Origin: Sweltsa coloradensis
Taxonomy: Eukaryota; Arthropoda; Insecta; Plecoptera; Chloroperlidae
Direction: 5' to 3'
NCBI GenBank assembly: GCA_024449915.1
Contig: JAMZAV010000633.1
Location: forward strand, 161,001 to 225,000
DNA: 64,000 nucleotides
A program made the translations under genes and the position numbers. Of this stretch, positions 59,689 through 64,000 are shown piece after piece. Numbering within the stretch: position 1 is the stretch's first letter; every line of letters starts with the position of its first letter. Under the pieces are notes generated by a model. That model had not been told where the DNA came from. It searched no databases and saw only the letters and a program-made list of their open reading frames with translations.

Positions 59689-61384
59689 ATTCCGGATTTT
59701 TTTCTCCAGTGTAGTGAAATGGAATCTTCGCTTCGCTCGCTACGCTCGCTACGCTCATCCAATAATTTTTATCTTTAAGCAACTTCGAGATGTCCAAGAA
59801 TTCAAAATTCCCAGTTATTACATCAAGACCATGTTTTTATGGGAAGATAAGAACCGACATAACTTCTACTGGAGTGAAACAAGTTTGAGCTCTCTATTTA
59901 TGGACGTAAGTATAACTTAAAAACAGATTTTCCCTTTTTTGTTAATGGGTAAATTATTTGTTTACATATATACTGAACGTATAACTTTGGTAATTGAAAT
60001 AGTCGTCACGTATCACATTACATTTAGGTAATGTTTTGTATGTCAACTGTTATTACATGTAATTTTCACATTATGCAATATTCGATTTCTAATCAGCCAT
60101 CTTCGACAGGTTTATTTCTCGATTTGGTTGGTCGGGAAACACTCCCGTAGGTGGAATTGTTAATATTTAAAACAATACAGAAGTTAAAAAATCCATCCCG
60201 ATCGGGGCTCGAACCCGAGTCTCTGACATTCCAGGATTTTGTATTAATTTTATTAAATATTTCGACAGGTTCATTGTCTAATATTTTTCATTTACTAACT
60301 GTGTATATACCTAGTCTAAAAAGTATTTATAATAATTTAACCTGACCTGTTCCGTCGTGTCAATAATGTAATAACCTTTATAAATGTTTCACTCAAGATG
60401 ATGCGGAAGCTACGCGATCACATGGTTAGTGGCGAACTTAAGAACTTCTGGGACCCTCGAGATAATCTCTTGGATAATATGACTCAAAAAGGCGTTGGAG
60501 AGCGCCTAGACAATATTATCCAGGACATCGAGTGCAGAATGGATGAATACCCCAACATATTCGCCAAGTACTTGCGTGAGTATTGAATCAGAAAAATCAA
60601 GTCTTCGGATTGGGTCTAAAACCCATCCAATCATTGCATTTCAAACTTCCAAGTTATTGAAAATTATTACTGGAATATTACTTTGAGATATCCCCGTTAG
60701 TATATTCTACTTATTTGTAAGATGTGCGAAGGCTTCAATTTCACTTACCCTGAGAAAAATAGATCGGGTGTTTTTTTCCTGTCTGTTCCATCTCTACCGT
60801 TTAAACGTCATAATTATGCAATCTTGATGAAAATTGGAGTGAACCATCGAAATCTCTGTACTTAGATCTGCTAAGTATTTTAGTACAATTGAAGAAATAT
60901 TTCTCATGGACATCGTATTTTTACGATTTTTTCCCGATTTTTATCGCGATATTTTCGTGATATTTGGCCCACGACTGGGCAAACGGCTACTCCGATCTAG
61001 ATGACATTTTTTTGGAAACGTTTGAAATCACTGAACTTAGATGAGTTATGATTTAAGGGACAATCGAAGAAATATTTCTCATATTCTTGACTAAAAAAAG
61101 CGTTAGCGAAGCGGCCTAGTATACAGGAACCGGATAGCAATCCTCCGTGCAACCATTATCGATTATCTTGTTCAATTACACGCAAATTAATATTTTCTAC
61201 AAAAAATACAAACATGTGTTCAACTTCAAATTACAGAAATATAATACACAAATAACTATTATGATATGCATTATTAGCATTATTATAAATTAATTACACC
61301 AAATATGCTCTGACAATCTATTTGTTTTCAGTGACCAGCTTTCAGCTGCCGATGTTTCTGCAACTGTGTAAACCTGGAAACTAG
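50987..61384 (+). CDS. cGLR: cGAS-like receptor (cGLR), Mab-21 nucleotidyltransferase, seven coding exons
   Basis: Coding exons: 50987-51097 (exon from 50983), 52834-53096, 53532-53658, 56686-56988, 59780-59905, 60398-60575 and 61332-61384. All introns are GT/AG and phases join into about 386 aa. The nucleotidyltransferase signature is G64-S65 followed by the acidic pair E77 and D79 (PDEYDVDLVMKL) and a third acid D193 (ELDVDLVP). The C-terminal helical half is Mab-21 type: IPSYYIKTMFLWE near residues 278-290, then RKLRDHMVSGELKNFWDPRDN, shown here only as a motif near 313. The zinc-binding His-Cys cluster of vertebrate cGAS is missing; a short EDKNLL segment stands in its place. Known cGLRs bind nucleic acid (dsRNA for fly cGLR1) in the cytosol and make cyclic dinucleotides that activate STING. 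The intact acids argue against a non-catalytic developmental MAB21L protein. The ligand is unknown. The start codon sits just after an acceptor, so a non-coding upstream exon is likely. Confidence 0.88.
51500..51636 (+). repeat. GC-rich dispersed repeat, copy 2
   Basis: Second copy of 13397-13541 in the same orientation, in the first coding-region intron of cGLR. Matching continues through CGTCGCGGTCGTCTTCGTCT. Confidence 0.8.
52342..52395 (+). repeat. SINE 3' end fragment
   Basis: TTTTACTGAGTGGGTATACT followed by ATTTATTTATTTT matches the last bases and tail of the SINE at 48695-49190. Confidence 0.55.
52597..52797 (-). repeat. SINE fragment next to a cGLR splice acceptor
   Basis: The minus strand gives GGAGCCGTCTTAGCAACGAA and CTACTGAAAATCAGTTCTG as in the SINE body. 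It ends about 36 bp before the exon at 52834, leaving only the pyrimidine tract between. Confidence 0.5.
54006..54944 (-). mobile_element. Helitron-like element, subfamily 3, in a cGLR intron
   Basis: Same architecture, different sequence. The 5' end is TTGAGCGAGCG after A, the subterminal inverse is GCTCGCTCAA, the hairpin AACGC-GTCCAACTGA-GCGTT, and CTAG ends before T. The interior holds two tandem units of about 300 bp with CGTTGCCATGGTAACG and CGGACGGACATTCTAAATGA. 939 bp. Confidence 0.8.
55572..56334 (+). mobile_element. Helitron-like element, subfamily 1, in a cGLR intron
   Basis: Complete 763-bp plus-oriented copy with three internal units and the TTAATTTAATTT segment. CGCTCATCCAACAACGCGGC, the hairpin and CCTAG close it at 56334. 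It shares the intron 53659-56685 with the subfamily 3 element. Confidence 0.85.
57760..58824 (+). mobile_element. 5'-truncated Jockey-like LINE in a cGLR intron
   Basis: An open frame of 255 codons (57766-58533) begins at the reverse-transcriptase active site YADD. It continues through LNLNVAKCNFITFTTKRK, IRDLGVQLSSDLSY and LIRPQIDYASVIWNP to a stop, with no interruption. A 3' UTR of about 260 bp ends in (AATAA)n/(TAAAA)n at 58796-58822. Everything upstream of YADD is missing, as is usual for incomplete target-primed insertion. It lies in the sense orientation in the intron 56989-59779. Confidence 0.88.
58944..59762 (-). mobile_element. Helitron-like element, subfamily 1, abutting a cGLR exon
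   Basis: Complete 819-bp young copy with a long A tract (about 30) on the plus strand at 59655-59686. Its 5' terminus at 59762 is 17 bp from the exon at 59780. Flanks are A and T. Confidence 0.88.
60130..60240 (-). repeat. tRNA-derived SINE
   Basis: On the minus strand CGGGTTCGAGCCCCGATCGG (B-box region) leads into ATGGATTTTTTAACTTCTG and then CCTACGGGAGTGTTTCCCGA. The same order occurs at 15945-16125. It sits in the cGLR intron 59906-60397. Confidence 0.55.
60726..61119 (+). mobile_element. Helitron-like element, subfamily 2, 5'-truncated, in the last cGLR intron
   Basis: It keeps the GCGAAGGCTTCAATTTCAC block, one unit with TGATGAAAATTGGAGTGAAC and the 3' end AGCGTTAGCGAAGCGGCCTAG before T. 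The very 5' end and the left arm of the hairpin are lost. It is the most diverged copy. Confidence 0.65.
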
Positions 61385-61455
61385 ATGTGGAAAAGATTGT
61401 GTGAATGCTCATAATCTTGCGTCGTGACGGTCACTATCCATTTCCATCCATTCAC

Positions 61456-61461
61456 AATAAA
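61456..61461 (+). terminator. Poly(A) signal of the cGLR gene
   Basis: AATAAA lies 72 bp after the TAG stop. A later AATAAA at 61599-61604 is an alternative. Confidence 0.55.
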
Positions 61462-61487
61462 ATATTATTATAGTTTGTTTTGTTTCT

Positions 61488-62300
61488 AAAAGAAGCCTAG
61501 GTCCATTCTGGACAATAGCATATTTTTATTATCAAGAATATATTTTTCTTATATTTTAATTTCAATAATATTTTTTATACTACACGTGTATTATTTCAAA
61601 TAAAAAATATTTCTTGAGTAGCTTTAGTGCATTAGTCGTATTACAATAAGTGATGCTGAAGATTTTATTACGGTAGTTCGTATGAAACAACATGTATTTT
61701 AACAATAATTAATCTACAATTACTTACTATTGTATGTATTTTTAATAAAATTTATCAACTGTGGTATTCGTCCTATTTATATATTGTAACACCAACTATT
61801 TCGTACTGGCTTGATTTTGCTGGTGACTGAATTAAATAAGAAAAAAAATTACTATTTATAAGTCATTGATTTTAGTTATGAAGTGTCCCCTTCCAAGGTT
61901 GTCACTATTTGGATGTAAAAACCCAGTATTACTTTTTTTGTTTAGTTATTGATTATTTATAGTTATACAGTACTAAGTATTACCTTATGTGTAATCCTAT
62001 TACACTTTTTTAAATGAAATATTCATGGGAAAAATGTGAGTTAAATATTATTATTTTTCTTGGGTACCGTACATCAAATTGCCAATGTTGATACGTTTTT
62101 ATTCAAACTGCTGGTGATGAGAGTGATTTGCTAGATTACATTATGTGATCGTTCAGATCCATCAAGGCGCACAACAATCACAAATTACAATAGGAAACGT
62201 TTGTCCTGTGTCCCCGATAACTCAATTGGCAGGAGATCATCATAACAGAGAAAAAAAGAAGCCTAGGTCCATTCTGGACAATAGCATATTTTTATTATCA
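61488..62300 (+). repeat. 47-bp direct repeats 766 bp apart
   Basis: Identical 47-bp segments at 61488-61534 and 62254-62300 (AAAAGAAGCCTAGGTCCATT onward) flank about 720 bp of AT-rich sequence just after the cGLR poly(A) signal. No gene lies between them. Confidence 0.85.
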
Positions 62301-62322
62301 TGATTTTTTTTTTTTGAAAATG

Positions 62323-62425
<103 letters not shown>

Positions 62426-62517
62426 ATTGGATGTATTTCATACAAACTCGGTCAAAACCGGAGCTAACATGTTGTACGGACTTACGTCAAGTACTTCCAT
62501 GTGTATTATTATTATTA

Positions 62518-63318
62518 CTAGGAAAACGCTTAAGTCCCGCCGCGTTGTTGGATGAGCGTATATGGTGCATTGAGCTGCCATGTGTTACGCGGATTTTCTG
62601 TTGTTCTGTGAAAAATTCATTACTTAGTCGAAGATTTTTTTAATTAAATTAAATTAAATAAAAAATTAACTTAATTTTTTTAATTAAACTAAATTAAATA
62701 AAAAATTAACTTAATTTTTTAATTAATCGTAATTTTTAAAAAAGAAAAAATCGTAAAATTGCAATTTTCATAAAAAATAATTATTCGATTGCGCTTAAAT
62801 TTAACACGAATATATTAATTCATGAAATGAAGGTTCTGTAAAAAAATCATTACAATAGGATAAAGCATGTAGGTGTTATAAGTCAAAGAATTGTTTTAAA
62901 AAAGAAAAAAACCGTAAAATTACGATTTTCATGAGAAATAATTTTTCGATTATGCTCAAATTTCACACGAATATCTTAATTCATAAAATTAAGGTTCTGT
63001 GAAAAAATCATTACAAACGAATAAAGCATGTAGGTGTTATAAGTCGAAGAAGTTTTTTTTAAATCGAAAAAATCGAAAAAATTGAGTTTTTTATGAGAAA
63101 AAATTTCCGATTGCGCTCAAAAACGTGGCAGTTCTAAGTTCAGAGATTTCAAAGGCCTCCATAAAATTTCATCGCAATCGGAGTATCGGTTTAGCCGGAA
63201 TCGTGTTAACAAACACACAAAAATACAAAAAAAAAAAAAAAAGAAAAAAAAAACATTCCGGATTTTTTTCTCCAGTGTAGTGAAATGGAATCTTCGCTTC
63301 GCTCGCTACGCTCATCCA

Positions 63319-63319
<1 letters not shown>
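62518..63319 (-). mobile_element. Helitron-like element, subfamily 1, inserted in an ATT array
   Basis: 802-bp young copy. ATTATTATTA stands immediately before CTAG and TTATTATT immediately after CATCCAA. Removing the element restores an unbroken ATT array, which marks its ends precisely. Confidence 0.9.
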
Positions 63320-63360
<41 letters not shown>

Positions 63361-63362
63361 TA
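63320..63362 (+). repeat. (ATT)n microsatellite, right flank of the Helitron-like element
   Basis: About 14 TTA/ATT units continuing the array that was split by the insertion. Confidence 0.9.
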
Positions 63363-63544
63363 TTTCAGTTTTAATTTAGCCTATGAACATTATTTGTGTA
63401 ATAAAATTAGAATTTAATTAAGTCTGTCTGATCCATGTACAATATCATATGTTTCATAATCCACAGACAAGCCGCTATGTGGCTTTGTGGACGACGATGT
63501 CAAATTGTTTTTTTGTAAAAAATGCATGTAATATTATTATATAA

Positions 63545-63560
63545 TAAAAAAAAAAAAAAA

Positions 63561-63620
<60 letters not shown>
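63545..63620 (+). repeat. A tract and (ATT)n microsatellite
   Basis: An A run of about 15 is followed by about 20 ATT units, directly adjoining the retrotransposon-like coding fragment. Confidence 0.9.
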
Positions 63621-63622
63621 GT

Positions 63623-63811
63623 ATAGTGGATGCATTTATAGTCGGTAGTCTTGGAGGATGGGACCAAGAAAATGAACGAGTATTGCGCGCCTTAGGTATT
63701 AGTAAGAGATGTACTACATCAATGAGGAAGAAAATGGTCAGCGAAACTATCAAGTGGTCTCGAAATATATATGTGGAACACGTGTCCGGCATAAGACAAT
63801 ATTCAGATTAG
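63623..63811 (+). pseudogene. C-terminal fragment of a retrotransposon-like protein
   Basis: The frame begins in the ATT array without a proper start and runs 62 residues to TAG. AFIVGSLGGWDQENERVLRA and TIKWSRNIYVEHVSGIRQY resemble, from memory, the conserved C-terminal tail of R2-type or related non-LTR polymerases. The upstream reverse transcriptase is missing, so this is a truncated relic. Family assignment is tentative. Confidence 0.5.
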
Positions 63812-64000
63812 AAAGATAGTAAAATGATCTGTTTATGTACCGGTACAAGGTGATATTGCTAAGAAGTGCCAGTGGCAGCGCTTCACGACAGTCCGTCGGT
63901 GGCGAATACGCTCAACATAGCGTCATCACACCATTCAAGGTGATAAAACCACGGGGGAATGAGGTATTCTGAATATCATTATCATGGCAAAAGATTTCAG

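Noticed and set aside
60398..60586. Reading cGLR exon 6 through to the nearby TGA (ending LREY)
   Set aside because: A good donor GTGAGT at 60576 and an acceptor at 61331 extend the frame in phase to a natural end followed by AATAAA. The short form remains possible as an intron-retention isoform.

Overview
The window is eukaryotic nuclear DNA, AT-rich and dense in repeats. It carries two intron-containing genes on the plus strand with ordinary GT/AG introns. A CLIP-domain serine protease and a core promoter made of TATA box, TCAGT initiator and downstream element point to an arthropod, most likely an insect. The sequence alone does not fix the order. No prokaryotic features are present, and nearly all short open frames are chance or transposon-derived.

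Layout. 1-23.7 kb: gene-poor. It holds a decayed reverse-transcriptase fragment at the left edge, large fold-back elements, tRNA-derived SINE pieces, an exact 329-bp duplication, a 297-bp tandem repeat and several Helitron-like elements, some nested. 23.8-40.9 kb: a complete seven-exon CLIP serine protease gene (about 392 aa, trypsin-like, type C zymogen site) with a well-formed promoter and a repeat-filled 8.4-kb first intron. 41-50.9 kb: repeats, with more nested Helitron-like copies, a piggyBac-like MITE and a SINE ending in a TTTA microsatellite. 51-61.4 kb: a second complete gene, seven coding exons (about 386 aa), encoding a Mab-21/cGAS-fold nucleotidyltransferase with all three catalytic acids and no zinc thumb. 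I interpret it as a cGAS-like receptor (cGLR). Its introns hold a Jockey-like LINE fragment and Helitron-like copies. 61.4-64 kb: ATT microsatellites, one more Helitron-like element and the C-terminal part of another retrotransposon-like protein.

The dominant structural signal is one superfamily of non-autonomous rolling-circle (Helitron/Helentron-like) elements, with 17 copies in 64 kb. They begin TTGGATGAGCG, repeat this inverted (CGCTCATCCAA) just inside the other end, and finish with an AACGC/GCGTT hairpin and CTAG. Every one of the 16 copies with an intact CTAG end is followed by T. The interiors are tandem units of three different subfamilies.

The two genes are unrelated in sequence but both belong to innate-immune families: CLIP proteases act in extracellular Toll/melanization cascades, and cGLRs make cyclic dinucleotides that activate STING inside the cell. 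Their adjacency may be coincidental.
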